A stretch of 64,000 nucleotides of DNA from Hyaloscypha bicolor E (taxonomy: Eukaryota; Ascomycota; Leotiomycetes; Helotiales; Hyaloscyphaceae), in NCBI RefSeq assembly GCF_002865645.1, contig NW_020194594.1:434001-498000 (forward strand), written 5' to 3'. The notes under the pieces are model-generated. The model was given only the letters and a program-made list of their open reading frames with translations, was not told the DNA's origin and made no database searches. Positions 46,501 through 56,640 of this stretch are shown piece by piece (positions within the stretch are counted from its first letter, which is position 1; each line of letters opens with the position of its first letter). A program made the translations under genes and the position numbers.

Positions 46501-47600
46501 TTCCCGAACTTTAAATGTGATTTAAAAAAAGTCTGGCGTCTAAGCTAGCAAAGTTAGATCTTGCAAAATTAAGCTTGCTAAAATGAGTAATAAAGAATAT
46601 AACCTTACTTGCTGCCTCTTAGGTCTTGGGTCGGTGCTTTTTACTACTAGACCTCCTTTTTACTCAATTATTTTCTCTTATTCTTACTTTCCTTCATCTC
46701 GCTTCTTTTGTCGCTGCCTCTCTCCTTTCCGTTTATCTAGATCCCGCTTCTCTTTTCCAGTTCTTGCTTTTATTCTTGTTTCCGCTTCTTTTATTCTTGC
46801 TTCTCTTAATCTAATTTTTCTAACTCTCATAGCTTTATATAAAGCTTTTCTTGCAACTTTTCCTACTCTAGCCTTTCTTGCTCTAGCCTCTCTTACTCTA
46901 ATTTCTCGAGTCTTTCTTACTTTAGCCTTTCCCGCTCTAACTTCTCTTCCTTTAAACTCTCTTATAAATTATAAATAGTAATTGAGCTTAAGTTTGCTAT
47001 TACTAATTTTCGACCCGATTATAAGCCTATAATAAAGAAACTCCTTTAATTTCTAATAGTATTAAAGACTAGGCTTTATATATTAATTTGCATGTAATTC
47101 TTTTTAGCTTGCTTTAAATTATTAAATATTTTATTATCTTTCTTTCTTTTATTTCTTATATTATTACTAATATTACTTCTTTTATTTTAAGTTTTATTAG
47201 CCTTATAAAGCTTGTATTAATCTTTCACTTATTCTTTATAACTTTAATTTCTTTTATTTAAATCTTTCTTATTTAAGCCTCTATTATTATTCTTATTTAA
47301 GTTTTTCTTTTTTTAATTTTTCTTATTTCAAGTTTTCTTAGTATAGCCTTTCTTAATTAAGCCTTTCTTAGTTAAGTCTCTTTTAATCTAGCCTTTATTA
47401 CCTGAATTACTTAATATTATTTATTTCTAATTTTTGAAATATTTCTAATTTAGTTTATTAAGGCTAGGATAACAGAAATAAAAAGGAATTAGAATTTTTA
47501 TTTATATTAAAATCCGTTAATTTATTAAAAAAAGCCAAGTATATAAATTAATATATAAAGAATAATATAATTTTCTTGCCTTATTTCTTATTTTTATAAT
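46500..47600. repeat. Small RIP-affected AT-rich block
   Basis: This AT-rich, TpA-rich block has the same look as the large islands but is only about 1.1 kb long. It contains a decayed coiled-coil frame on the minus strand (46700-46985). A second run of similar repeats (AAGAAAGGCTTAATT-like, minus strand) lies near 47270-47400. Confidence 0.6.
46700..46985 (-). pseudogene. RIP-decayed coiled-coil (Glu/Lys/Leu/Gln repeat) frame
   Basis: One minus-strand frame gives a heptad-like helix: ESLKEEKLERERLK, ERLEKLE, ERLEQERLE, EKLQEKLYIKL, ELEKLD and so on. The only breaks are TAA/TAG codons that fit former CAA/CAG. Another frame of the same strand is fully open over 90 codons but reads as Arg/Lys-rich text without pattern, so I take the first as the original. 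Long charged coiled coils of this kind occur in transposase tails and Gag proteins, but the source is unknown. Confidence 0.5.
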
Positions 47601-47901
47601 ATATATATATATAATTCTGGTACAAATTCTTGACATCGATTTTGGTTTTGATCTCGCTTTGTTTGCAATTGCTTGATGAGTGACTTCTTTATCATTTTGC
47701 GCAATTTAGGTGAATTGAAGCTTACCAGCTTACAGTCAGTCCATTTCCAAATTCTTCCCTCTTCGCACTGCTTGCTTTCCAAACCCCGCCAGCCCTGCCT
47801 TCGCGCCTTCCAAATATTCCCCAAAAGCCGACTCCACCACCATAAAAAATCTCCAAAACGCATGCACCCTCTTGAACACAATCCCGAACATAATCGCAGC
47901 C

Positions 47902-48811
47902 ATGGACTACAACTGGAGCCCCAAATCCTCGCGCCCTTCGAAACTCTACCGCGTCTACCGCCCCTTTCAACATACCTCCCTCTCTCATCGCGGCTTGCAC
48001 GCCTCAAACACAACCCTACACCTCATCATTTCGAATCCCACGAACTTCTCGCTCTTCCTCACCTCATTAAAATCCCATCGCACCCAAGCCGCCCATCCCT
48101 CCCCGTACATCTCCTTCTTTTCTTCGCTCGCCGAAGCCGAGAGCTGGCCTTTGGCCGCCGAAGACGAATTCCTCAAGCCCGCTTTTATCCTAGAGATTGA
48201 TGTGAAATGTAGAGCTATGGAAAAGGTCACGATGTGGAAGGTGAGCGATATTCAGGATAAGACGGGGGAGGAGTTGGGGTTGGGGGGGATGAGGAATAGT
48301 GAGTGGTTGGCGCTGTTTACTGTCCCTGGGGCGGTGATTAGTAGGGAGTTTAGGAGTAGTAAGGAAATTAGGATTAGTAAGTGCTCTCCCCTCTGGTGTT
48401 ACCTGTGTAGATTCAAGGGAAGGAGGAAGCTAATGTGGTTGTGTGGTGGGTACAGAGAGAGGCATTCCGTTCCCGGTTTATGTCGAGAATCCAAATAAGC
48501 TTACGATACATGATCCGTTGTGGGATGAGAAGCTGTTTCAGGGTGGATGGATGAAGAATCACCCGTTGAAGTGTGGGTGTGCGAATGAGTGGAGGTGTAT
48601 ACATTTTCAATGGCCTGAATTGACAGGAGAAAACGGGGATTTGGGTGGAAAAGGGACTCGAGGCTTGGTGGGAGATCAAGCTTCTGGCGAACCGAACCGA
48701 GTCAGTTTGGACAGCGGGGTGGACATGGAAGGTGTTCAAGCTTCCGGAAACAATTCGATAGTTGCGGAACCGAAGCGTGGTACTGCTGACAATCCTGTTC
48801 AGGTGCTGTAA
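47902..48811 (+). CDS. Uncharacterised fungal protein (possible DUF7587/ART-like N-terminal domain)
   Basis: Two exons, 47902-48376 and 48456-48811, give 276 aa. The 79-bp intron is GTAAGT..TACAG with a GCTAAT branch, and the join reads EIRI|KRGIPFPVY. The start ATGG follows GCAGCC; the frame is open further upstream but has no earlier ATG. The N-terminal third contains LYRVYRPFQHTSLSHRGLHA and then SPYISFFSSLAEAESW. That spacing recalls the uncharacterised fungal DUF7587-type domain and, more loosely, ADP-ribosyltransferase folds (R..S-S..E); this is resemblance only. The C-terminal part has a cluster NHPLKCGCANEWRCIHF and then a low-complexity acidic/Ser tail. There is no signal peptide. 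Its function is unknown. Confidence 0.7.
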
Positions 48812-49173
48812 TGAGGTTTTCTCCTTGGGTAGTCTTTGTGCTTTGGGAGGTTGTTTCAGGAAAGCAGCTAGGGGTCCAGTGCATTCTTCAGAATAGACAA
48901 TTCTATGCCTTTCTGTCGTGCAGTTTCTCCTTCGGTCTTCCCATGCTCGCTCTTCTAGGCGGTGCTGGATCTTGCAAATTGTATATCGTTCCCTACCTCG
49001 GATTTGCCGCTTCGCCTTTGTGAACATATGAATTCACCCTTTCAAGCATCAAATTTATGGCACTGGGATACCAGTACCCTTCATCTTCCATCCTCCCAAG
49101 CTTTCGAGATCCCCAACATCATCGTCAGATCAACACAAGACACCGTGAACTCGTTTCTTCAAGTCAGCTACTT

Positions 49174-49220
49174 GTAAGTGTCATGCGAGTACCAAATTGT
49201 AGCACAATCTAACTCAACAG
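49174..49220 (+). other. Probable 5'-UTR intron of the gene starting at 49243
   Basis: The 47-bp segment runs GTAAGT to AACAG with CTAAC nine bases before the end. It lies 23 bp before the ATG, so it would be spliced from the 5' untranslated region. Confidence 0.5.
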
Positions 49221-49242
49221 CACTTGCAGAACGATCATCAAG

Positions 49243-49932
49243 ATGACCACCTCCTCGGGTCTCAACGCCTACGACGCAATGCGTGATACCATTCTCATCG
49301 GCGTCAACCTGAGGAACTTCCGCAATGGCGCTTTCTCCAACCTGATTACCAAGGACACTCCTGTCGTCGACGCCATGAATATCTTGATTGCGTCCTCGTG
49401 CCTGTCTTCTTCCGAGAAGGAGATCGTCAGATCCTGCCGTGACGAGTTCATCGCCTTTCGCAATCGTTTCCCGGGAGATCAGACGCCGGGTATATTTGAT
49501 GCCATCAAACTTATGGGTTCGACTGAAAAGATGACGAAGATGTTCGACGATGATGCCACGGCTCGAGGCCTTTATGTTCCTCCGTTCATGACACAGGTCA
49601 TAAACAAGGATGGCAGCGTCAAGCAGAGCATAGTTATGAATGATGATGGCACCGGTACTGTCACAGAAGGTGGTATTCATGGTGTGCCGCCTGGTGCTCC
49701 TGACGGGTTTGCTGCCCTGCAGAAGGAGAACACGAAGTTATTCACGGACGGTGCGAAGAGATCGGCTGCCAAATGTAAGTATTTATCTTCCGGGGCTATG
49801 AGGGAGTTCAGCCAACTAACATACATTGCAGCATCCCCGAAGGAGGCCGAGAACAAGGAGTCCAGCAAGAAGGATGGCAAGGTCGACTTTGGCCAGGCAT
49901 TCAGCAAGAACGTAAGAGGTGCTTTCATGTGA
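49243..49932 (+). CDS. Uncharacterised 210-aa fungal protein
   Basis: Exons 49243-49774 and 49832-49932 are separated by a 57-bp intron (GTAAGT..TTGCAG, branch CTAAC); the join reads SAAK|SSPKEAE. The product is hydrophilic, lacks a signal peptide, and has no domain I recognise. It contains an N-terminal helical part (AYDAMRDTILIGVNLRNFRN), then SSSEKEIVRSCRDEFIAFRN, a short DGSVKQSIVMNDDGTGTV beta segment and a Lys/Glu-rich tail. Codon usage and splice quality suggest a real, expressed gene. The end is slightly uncertain: ATGTGAGTAC at the stop could also act as a donor, so a further exon downstream is possible. Confidence 0.7.
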   Translation: MTTSSGLNAYDAMRDTILIGVNLRNFRNGAFSNLITKDTPVVDAMNILIASSCLSSSEKEIVRSCRDEFIAFRNRFPGDQTPGIFDAIKLMGSTEKMTKMFDDDATARGLYVPPFMTQVINKDGSVKQSIVMNDDGTGTVTEGGIHGVPPGAPDGFAALQKENTKLFTDGAKRSAAKCKYLSSGAMREFSQLTYIAASPKEAENKESSKKDGKVDFGQAFSKNVRGAFM

Positions 49933-50049
49933 GTACTGTTCAAGGGCTCTGGACATGCTTCTAAGGAAGAAAAGAATGCTGGGCAAGATTTGTCACTTGG
50001 ATGCAGTGTGTCAAATGATTTAGTTTCATTTGATTATAGCCTCTGAATC

Positions 50050-50132
50050 AAATCAAATCAAGTCAAAATCTACTTAATCAAATCATAATCAACTATAACT
50101 AAGTATAATTGATTATAGTTAATCATTTAGTT
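50050..50132. repeat. AATCA-type low-complexity and inverted repeat
   Basis: Short AATCA(A) repeats run into an imperfect inverted repeat (about 50078-50132; arms AATCAACTATAA and TTATAGTTAATC). It lies directly before the acyl-CoA synthetase fragment and may mark a rearrangement breakpoint. Confidence 0.5.
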
Positions 50133-50600
50133 ACGTTTTGGCGAAATATGTCTTCGGGGAAGAAACATCATGTCCGGGTATACCAACAAGCCTGCAACAA
50201 ATACAGAAGCATTCGTGGACGTATTCTTCAGAACTGGTGATCTTGGGGTCATTCAGGAAGGTGGATACTTGCAGTTGACCGGTCAAATTAAAGATGTCAT
50301 CAACAAAGGAGGGGAGAAGACAAGTCCCTCGGAAGTTGAGAACATCGTACTATACAATCTCACGAGTTGGTCCGACAAGCGGTATGCCTCAAGGTTCTAA
50401 ATGAGATCTACGGTGAAGACATCGGTAAGCGTATAATTGTCTTTTGAGTCCTTGATGGCTGACAGATCTCGCTGAAGGAGTGGCGTGGTTCTCGAACCGG
50501 CGAAAGAATTTACCGGTACTGCCTTGAAAAGATTCGCCCGTCAACACGCTGCAGCGTTCAAAGTCCCTAGGAAAGTGGGTTTTGAATCCTTCGTCCGGGC
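50131..50600 (+). pseudogene. Acyl-CoA synthetase (AMP-binding enzyme) C-terminal fragment
   Basis: The fragment starts abruptly inside the adenylate-forming domain with GEICLRGRNIMSGYTN. It continues FFRTGDLG, GGYLQLTGQIKDVINKGGEK and SPSEVEN, the conserved A8-A10 region of acyl/oxalyl-CoA synthetases. After a likely intron (GTAAGC..GACAG, about 50425-50473) and a frameshift, the last conserved piece LKRFARQHAAAFKVPRKVGF is readable to about 50600. The N-terminal two thirds, including the ATP-binding P-loop, are absent and a low-complexity repeat adjoins the breakpoint. It is a truncated, frameshifted remnant. Confidence 0.8.
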
Positions 50601-51367
50601 GCGCTATGCGTGGCCGTTTGCGTCCTTATACTCCAAGGAGGACTCAGATGCCCACGCATAAGCAGACCCGATAAGGTTCCAGCTTGCATAAGGCTTGACT
50701 ATGTTAGGTTGTCTGCTTAGAAAATATTCCGACGAATGCAACGGGAAAGCCGTGAAGAGCGTTTTTGTCTGAAAGTTATTCTGGTTGATAACACAAGGAG
50801 GTCGAAAGGAGTATGTAATGATAAGAAGTTCAAGAAATAAAGCCGATATAGCAAATCTCTCGTCAAGTTCATTGAGAGGAGTTGACCAGCTGTCCACTGA
50901 AGAACATGACCATGGCACAGGGATTATGTGGATAATGGGCAAAGCATCAATGAAGCATCTCGGATTTTGAACCACTGACACTGATATTAAAACAAATCCA
51001 CTTCTCCAGCTTTTGCTGGAAGAAGGTTGAGAGTTCTCGGCCCATTGCAACTCGTATTTGAAGTACGATAAAAGAAAAGAAGAAAAAAGGAATAGCAAAT
51101 TCACCTAAACAGAACACAGGAAAGGTATATACAACAGAGGACCTCGTTAGTCCGATGTGCGTTTCGAGCAGAACACCATGAAAAATGTAGCATATCAACT
51201 CTTCTGCGTTTAAATCTAAGTGCCCTTGGGTAATATGAAGCAATTTCAAAGTAGGTATTGTGAGCACAACGCCTCGTACGAAGATCCACATCATACAAGG
51301 CGTCGACTACGTCGCAAATTCTATTTTAGGTTCGTTTGGAAGCTACCGTTCCTCCTGTTCTCACTAC
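50601..51367. other. Intergenic, no gene seen
   Basis: A 166-codon open frame on the minus strand (50604-51104) has no recognisable domain and an unconvincing composition. I do not annotate it. Confidence 0.45.
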
Positions 51368-52225
51368 TCAAAATTGAGCCAAGCCAATCGCCAACACAGC
51401 AACTTGAATAGCGAGTCCAACTCGGAGCATGCTCTTCGAAGAAACTGCTCCAGACGTACCAGTGGCCGATGGGACAGCTGATGTGGATGATCGACTTACG
51501 GTAGATGAAGGCTTACTGGACATTATTGAAGAAGTTGACTGGAGGACATGGGAAGAAGAAAGAAGGGAGCCCGAAGTTGTAGGAAAGGTCGTCTGGGGAA
51601 AGAACAAGCCCGAGGTTGAAACCTAGAAATTCGCGACAGCTGTTAACATACATACCAGGACATTGAACTTGAAGGATTTCTGGCTGATGAGATGAGTTCC
51701 AGCATACCGGAACAGCCACATTAGTCGGCGGTGGACCAATCAGAAGGGTAAGACCGCATTCTCCACTCTGCAGGCCTATCTGACTCCCCAAGCAACAGAA
51801 GTAGTTGAAGCTAGTGGAAGTGGCCTTAGTTGCATTCCAGAGTGACCAACTCGGGTCTGCGCAGACATGAGGTCCTATTTCCAAGAATCCTACACAATCG
51901 TCTTCTATGAGGCAGCAAGTATACGTTAGCATTTGATTCCAAGCCTTCGGTGAGCCTGCTAGGCCTATAAGTTGTTATAAATCTTTAACTGATGTCATTC
52001 AAGTGATCATCAAGTCTTTGAAAGTTCGTTCTACTTTGGAACAAGGGAGACTGAGGAGAAAATAGATCCCAGCCACGCACCTCCTGGGCAACACGCTTCC
52101 GCAATTGCATCCCCTGAATTCATACAGTTTAGGGAATTGGGGCAGCAGAATGCTCCCATATCACATTTTTTGGTACCGACTGGGCAATTCGGCGCTGATA
52201 AGGACCAACCTGCCGAGGTATCCAT
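51368..52225 (-). CDS. Cys-rich surface protein with Ser/Thr linker and probable GPI signal
   Basis: The exons on the minus strand are 52225-52081, 51904-51708 and 51622-51368, giving 198 aa. Introns are 176 bp (GTGCGT..CATAG, branch CTAAC) and 85 bp (GTATGC..TCTAG); frames join as CCPG|EDDC and NVAVP|VSTSG. The Cys-rich part reads CPVGTKKCDMGAFCCPN, SGDAIAEACCPG, then CVGFLEIGPHVCADPSWSLW and FCCLGSQIGLQSGEC. This layout is seen in many fungal secreted or GPI-anchored proteins of unknown function. A Ser/Thr-rich linker follows, then a hydrophobic C-terminus (MLRVGLAIQVAVLAIGLAQF) typical of GPI attachment. The N-terminus chosen (MDTSAGWSL) has no signal peptide. A short upstream exon encoding one may be missed. 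Confidence 0.75.
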
Positions 52226-53989
52226 TGTGGGCGTCGGGCGTAACGGGGTAGAAAGTGTTGGATTCCAACTTGATGCGGGAGATAATGGGAGGTATTAACG
52301 ATGCGTCATGAAGTGGCTCTGTGAGTGCACTAGACTTCGTGTTTTTCGCGGTTCCTTCGTCCGAATCAGGCTTCTCCTATGGCTGAGCGGGAAGCGGGGT
52401 TAATGAGTGCTCTCGACGACTCGATCAAATTCAACTCACCAACGGAGGCTTTGCCTATCATGTACGAATGAAATAGATGAGATGCAGCGCTTTCAAGCCT
52501 CACACCCTTACAGATCCGGCAGATTTGAGGTTGAGAGAAGATCAGGTGTCGTCAAATGTTCAGCTTCCTCTTTTAAGAAATATGCAAGTCCTCGGTTATC
52601 CTCACCGTTGAGCCAATCCTTCCTCGAATTCACTGCAGATCCTACAACCCCATTTCAGGCGAATCACAGTGAGTGCGTGACATGGCAAATCAAAAGGCCG
52701 CTAATAGCCGGCCCGCATCTTCGAAGCCAGCAGTACTGCCGTGGACAGAAAAGCGGTCTGAGATTCTCAAGGTCCGTTGACTAAGCTATCCCACATGCTT
52801 TCTCTCCGTGTGTTCCTTCGATTTATGTAGGTTCAAAGTTTATAGATTCAAAAGGAGTGTGCCCCCTGCAAATCCCTGTTGAGCTCGCGTACACTCGCGT
52901 AGCATTCCCAAACCAGGACCATTCGCCCAAAGTAGTAATTTTGTACACCACTTGGGGTCAGTCTATTTTATATATATGCTAGCACCTTCCGGGGCAGCCC
53001 CGGAGGGGTGCCTATGCAATTGACTCCCTTCTAACCCCCTTCCCCCTCTCTTAAGAAGACCAGTTTTAATAAATTTGCTTTGAAATATGGCTTTCTTTTT
53101 CGACTATGGTTTAGCCCCTAGCGCGCATATAAGACGGGCAAGAAGCACGCCCCTCCCTTGCACTTACCATCACTTAAGAAGTATATCCTCACTTGCGCGA
53201 TCCCTGCGATATAGATCAGGAGGCCGCGCTGAAGTCGCGGGACTGGGTGCCCCTGAGCTATAAGTAAAGTACAGTACGCAGTATTTGGTAGGGACAAGCT
53301 TCGGAGCTCCCCCTCAAGCGCACTCTATAATTGCTCCTATTATTTATGAAGTTTTGCAATATTTAAAAATCGAATCCACCTGATGTTGAGCTTGAGTGTG
53401 GACATGGATACTTTTTCCGTCTACTAGAGCGCAATTCTCGAGCCTTACGTCAAGTTTTTGTTTCTCTGGCAGCTTTCTTCGCAATACACTACAACACGAG
53501 CAGTGAAGACTCAACTCTGCCATACCATAAGTGTGGAGTACCGTGACCACAAAATAATGATTTAATGACAGACGAATAAAGTAGTAAAACTGTGGCAATA
53601 GAAGGGGCGATTACAATTTATTCAATGCAGGGTATATAACGCTCCGCTCCAAGAGTCTTGGATATATTATCCACTTGCCCTTTTATCGTTCTAAATATCA
53701 AATTAAAGGGACTGAAGTGGTCGGTGTGCTAAATATAGATTTGAGGAGCTACCTAGTGAGTGTACAGAGCACTGAAAAGTGCAACTAACAGGCATAAATG
53801 ACTACACAAGTGTGTAAGGAAAGCATGCAAAACAGAGCTGCAAGTCCACAACGGCAGACAGCTCCAGAACGTGACAAGGATTCAAAGGGACAAGAACCCC
53901 TTGAGTTCCATTGGTGCCTCTACCTATCTCCCCCATGAAAAAAAAAGGCATCATCGGCCTTCATCTGGTTCATCAACGCTTCAACAAAC
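52226..53989. other. Intergenic with transposon-like fragments
   Basis: No gene is supported; open frames at 52407-52784 (plus) and 53344-53598 (minus) look like chance. The middle contains a strong hairpin (52980-53017). At 53241-53258 an 18-base segment (GACTGGGTGCCCCTGAGC) matches 31306-31323 on the minus strand at 16 of 18 positions. Confidence 0.5.
52980..53017. repeat. Hairpin repeat, copy 2 (near-perfect palindrome)
   Basis: The palindrome has outer arms GCACC and GGTGC around an inner CCGGGGC-A-GCCCCGG. It shares start (TAGCACC), end (GGGTGC then TATG) and size with 17015-17056. It may be a terminal hairpin of a mobile element. Minus-strand copies end in CTAG and CTAA, which recalls Helitron 3' ends, but the hairpin-to-end spacing is not the usual 10-12 bases. 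Confidence 0.6.
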
Positions 53990-55168
53990 TTATCCAGCCA
54001 CTTTCCCACCAGCACCGGGCCCACCAAGATACACATAACTACCCCAATTTGTCCCACTCGACACCACATTCCGATGATCCCACTTCTTCGAATCCGAATC
54101 CCAGAACCCTGCAGTGTAATCATGCGTTCCTGTCGAATCAAAATAAACCATGTTGTGAATATACGCCGAACGACCAAAACCCTTTTCCGCAAACTCTCCG
54201 GATCCCATATCCGTAGTAGTTACAGGACCTTCAGACTGATAGATTTCTCCATAGTAGTAGATGCTGTCTGATCCGGTTGCCAAAGTGACACCAGAAGTGT
54301 GCGCGCTGAAAAGAGAGGCTGGGTAGTACCCGATCCACCGGTCGCGAACCCAGAGCCACCAGTTGCCTTGGTACAAAAGGTATTGGATTTGGATTTCGTA
54401 CTGAGCGCCCGTGTTTCCGTCGACGTTATTGGGGGAGAAAACAGTGCCGGGAAAGATCAAGGTGTCGTATTGGACCCAACCTGAAACGTCACGGTTCCAT
54501 CCGCCAACCCCATTTCCTTGTGATTTGTAGCCGTTTGTCGTATAATAGGTGAAAAGATGAGGGGCGGACACTTGATTCGGGTAGTTAATCCACCCTGCTT
54601 CTAGGGTCTGGATACCGTTGGAACTGGAGTGCGTGACTGCAGTCTGGAGGAGGGAGAAGTCGGCTTTGTTGTTGACAAATGCCTTGAAAATACTAAAGGC
54701 AGCGGATCCACCAATGTTGGCCACGTACTGGGTAGAACTGACATACCAGTGGGTGCCGCTGTACTGTCTCTTGGATTTAGAATTCGGAGATCGTTTCCCG
54801 TCTGGAAGTCGTTTCGTGGGTACGTTGTTCAAATAGGCGGGGTCGACTCTTGGGATAGGTACAGTTCCCGCAGGACCATGCTTAGCGTCTGGCTTTTGGA
54901 GCTCTGGTTCGGCAGTTGAGACATTGCCGCCATATACGGTCAGAGGTGCTGGTGGTTTTGCAATCGGTCCTTGAGAGTCGATAGGTACCCAATCAATCGT
55001 GTGGTGGTCTGTAGTTGTCGTCTGTGAGACCGGCAAAAGTGCCCTCGCGCTCAAGGAATCTTTGGCATACTGATTCAGGGGAGAAGCAACGGGAGTTGCA
55101 AACGTTTGAAGAACAAAGGTAGAGAGGATGGAAGCTAGAAAAAGCTTCGTAGAGGGAACTGGAGACAT
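53990..55168 (-). CDS. Secreted neprosin-domain protein (DUF239 family)
   Basis: A single-exon gene of 392 aa starting at ATG 55168-55166. The N-terminus (KLFLASILSTFVLQTFA) is a signal peptide. A pro-region of about 110 residues follows and ends near a dibasic stretch (GKRSPNSKSKRQYSG), a likely Kex2-type processing site. The neprosin domain starts at THWYVSSTQYV. It includes IQTLEAGWINYP (about residues 185-197), LFTYYTTNGYKSQG, YEIQIQYLLYQGNWWLWV, RWIGYYPASLF and YYYGEIYQSEG (about 303-313). Neprosin is a glutamic, proline-cleaving endopeptidase in pitcher plants; the Glu of LEAGW and of YYGEIY are the likely catalytic candidates here by position. The fungal substrate is unknown. A TATAAGA element lies about 70 bp upstream of the start. 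Confidence 0.88.
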   Translation of the reverse strand: MSPVPSTKLFLASILSTFVLQTFATPVASPLNQYAKDSLSARALLPVSQTTTTDHHTIDWVPIDSQGPIAKPPAPLTVYGGNVSTAEPELQKPDAKHGPAGTVPIPRVDPAYLNNVPTKRLPDGKRSPNSKSKRQYSGTHWYVSSTQYVANIGGSAAFSIFKAFVNNKADFSLLQTAVTHSSSNGIQTLEAGWINYPNQVSAPHLFTYYTTNGYKSQGNGVGGWNRDVSGWVQYDTLIFPGTVFSPNNVDGNTGAQYEIQIQYLLYQGNWWLWVRDRWIGYYPASLFSAHTSGVTLATGSDSIYYYGEIYQSEGPVTTTDMGSGEFAEKGFGRSAYIHNMVYFDSTGTHDYTAGFWDSDSKKWDHRNVVSSGTNWGSYVYLGGPGAGGKVAG

Positions 55169-56200
55169 CGTATCAAGACCGAGCTGGTGATGATTGACTG
55201 GGGATTGAATTCAACTATTGCTCTAGGTGACGGGTTCTTATAGACTATCTGCCATAACCAGCTATGCAGCCCATCGGCGTTTTCTTGATCATGAGGTCGA
55301 AATAAAAGATCTTTCGTCGGACAAGATTCTCACTGCTCCTCTACGCAAATAAACCTGCATGAATGGAATTGGGGAGGAAAAGGTCGGAGGATTTCATGTC
55401 TAACAATCGGTCACTTGCAATGCCACTTTGGTGACCTCGCCTCGCAGACACGGACGGAGAAATGCGCTGAAGGAATCTCGGAGATAGCGTCTCTTGGCAG
55501 ACTGTCACGGTTAGCGCTGGATAGGTTGTATTCTTCGTGATTGGAATAACGGTGAGCCTCGCTGAGACAATTGGTCCGAGAAGAGGCTACTTCCAATATA
55601 AGGCGTTGATGTCTTCGATGTGGCGGATGACACAGCCTCCACATTTGATTGAGTTTCTAAAAAACGCCAAAACTGCAGCGCAAAAGCTCTTAATCGGGAA
55701 TTGCCACAATCGCTAACGATGTCAAACCGTACCCTATCGTCTAGTGTGGTAGAAACACACGAAGCGGAGTAACTCCGTCGAGCTCATGCTCAATGATTGT
55801 CGAATATTTCCCGCGCTGAGTACAAAGTTTGTTCCCTAAGATTAGTAGCAGGGGCAACCCTAACCGCTTCTGACCCTAAATACCAACCGTAACTGGGGAA
55901 ACGGTTTCGTCCGAGAAGATCAAACCTCCTGATAAATTACCCTTTGCCAGTGTGAAAGCTCTTTGGGAGAAGATTTTGCAGCGGGCGAAGGGGTAGATGG
56001 TAGCCAGGTTCCATCCTTCAGATACGCCAGCTTTCCCGATTCTCTCGCGCCAAGCTCCTCTAAGCGCCGGGCTTGGAGCTGAATGCCCAAAACGACATTA
56101 GGCTTTCACGAGTCGTTTGTTGAATCGACACGTAGCTCGTGACTTAGAAAGAATGGGTGGTTCCGTACGCCATATTCTCTAGACCCTGTTCAACCATGCC
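55169..56200. other. Intergenic upstream of the neprosin-type gene
   Basis: No gene is supported. The first 100 bp hold the neprosin gene promoter. The remainder is unique-looking DNA with small open frames only. Confidence 0.5.
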
Positions 56201-56640
56201 ATGGCTGCTCCTGCCACCATGACCACGACACGAACTCAGCCCTCACAGGCCAGCACTTCTAATAATAACCAACACTTTAACAAACAAATTATTACTGCAG
56301 AAGAACTACGGAAGCGTTCCAAGCCTTGGGCGTGCTCGAGCTGGCTTTGGCAACCACCAAAATACTTTAAGCACATCATCTTGAGAGCTCCACTAGCGCC
56401 AAAGTCGAAATCTTGCTCATGGTTGAAAGCCTAGTTTTGGAATAGGTCGAAAAGCTAGTGTATGCTTAATATATGGCGAGAGCAATTTCGGTTAATCTTG
56501 AGCTATCTGAAACGCACCAAGTTTCTTATTAAAACTTTGGAGAACATGAGCAAGACCATGCATGTACTTTGTAGAAAGCTGTTCCTGTGGGCGTCTTCGG
56601 GCACTCAAGAATTTCTTCAATCACTAAACATGTGTGTATT
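56201..56640 (+). pseudogene. RIP-hit, frameshifted gene fragment (unidentified)
   Basis: An ATG in good context opens MAAPATMTTTRTQPSQAST..IITAEEL. One base is then missing near 56308 and the protein continues in another frame: EAFQALGVLELALATTKIL, AHHLESSTSAKVEILLMVES, VEKLVYA, YMARAISVNLELSETHQVSY. The joins are TAA/TAG codons sitting where Gln fits. The pattern, Gln-to-stop plus a frameshift, indicates a once-coding helical protein that was duplicated, RIP-mutated and abandoned. The helical text loosely recalls the C-terminal region of fungal Zn2Cys6 regulators, but I cannot name the family. It lies outside the large islands. Confidence 0.4.

Noticed and set aside
46583..46978. 131-codon plus-strand Leu/Phe/Ser-rich frame resembling a membrane protein
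   Set aside because: It is the antisense of the charged coiled-coil frame on the minus strand, which explains its hydrophobic repetitive look.
50604..51104. 166-codon minus-strand open frame
   Set aside because: No motif and unconvincing composition; it begins just past the readable end of the plus-strand acyl-CoA synthetase remnant.
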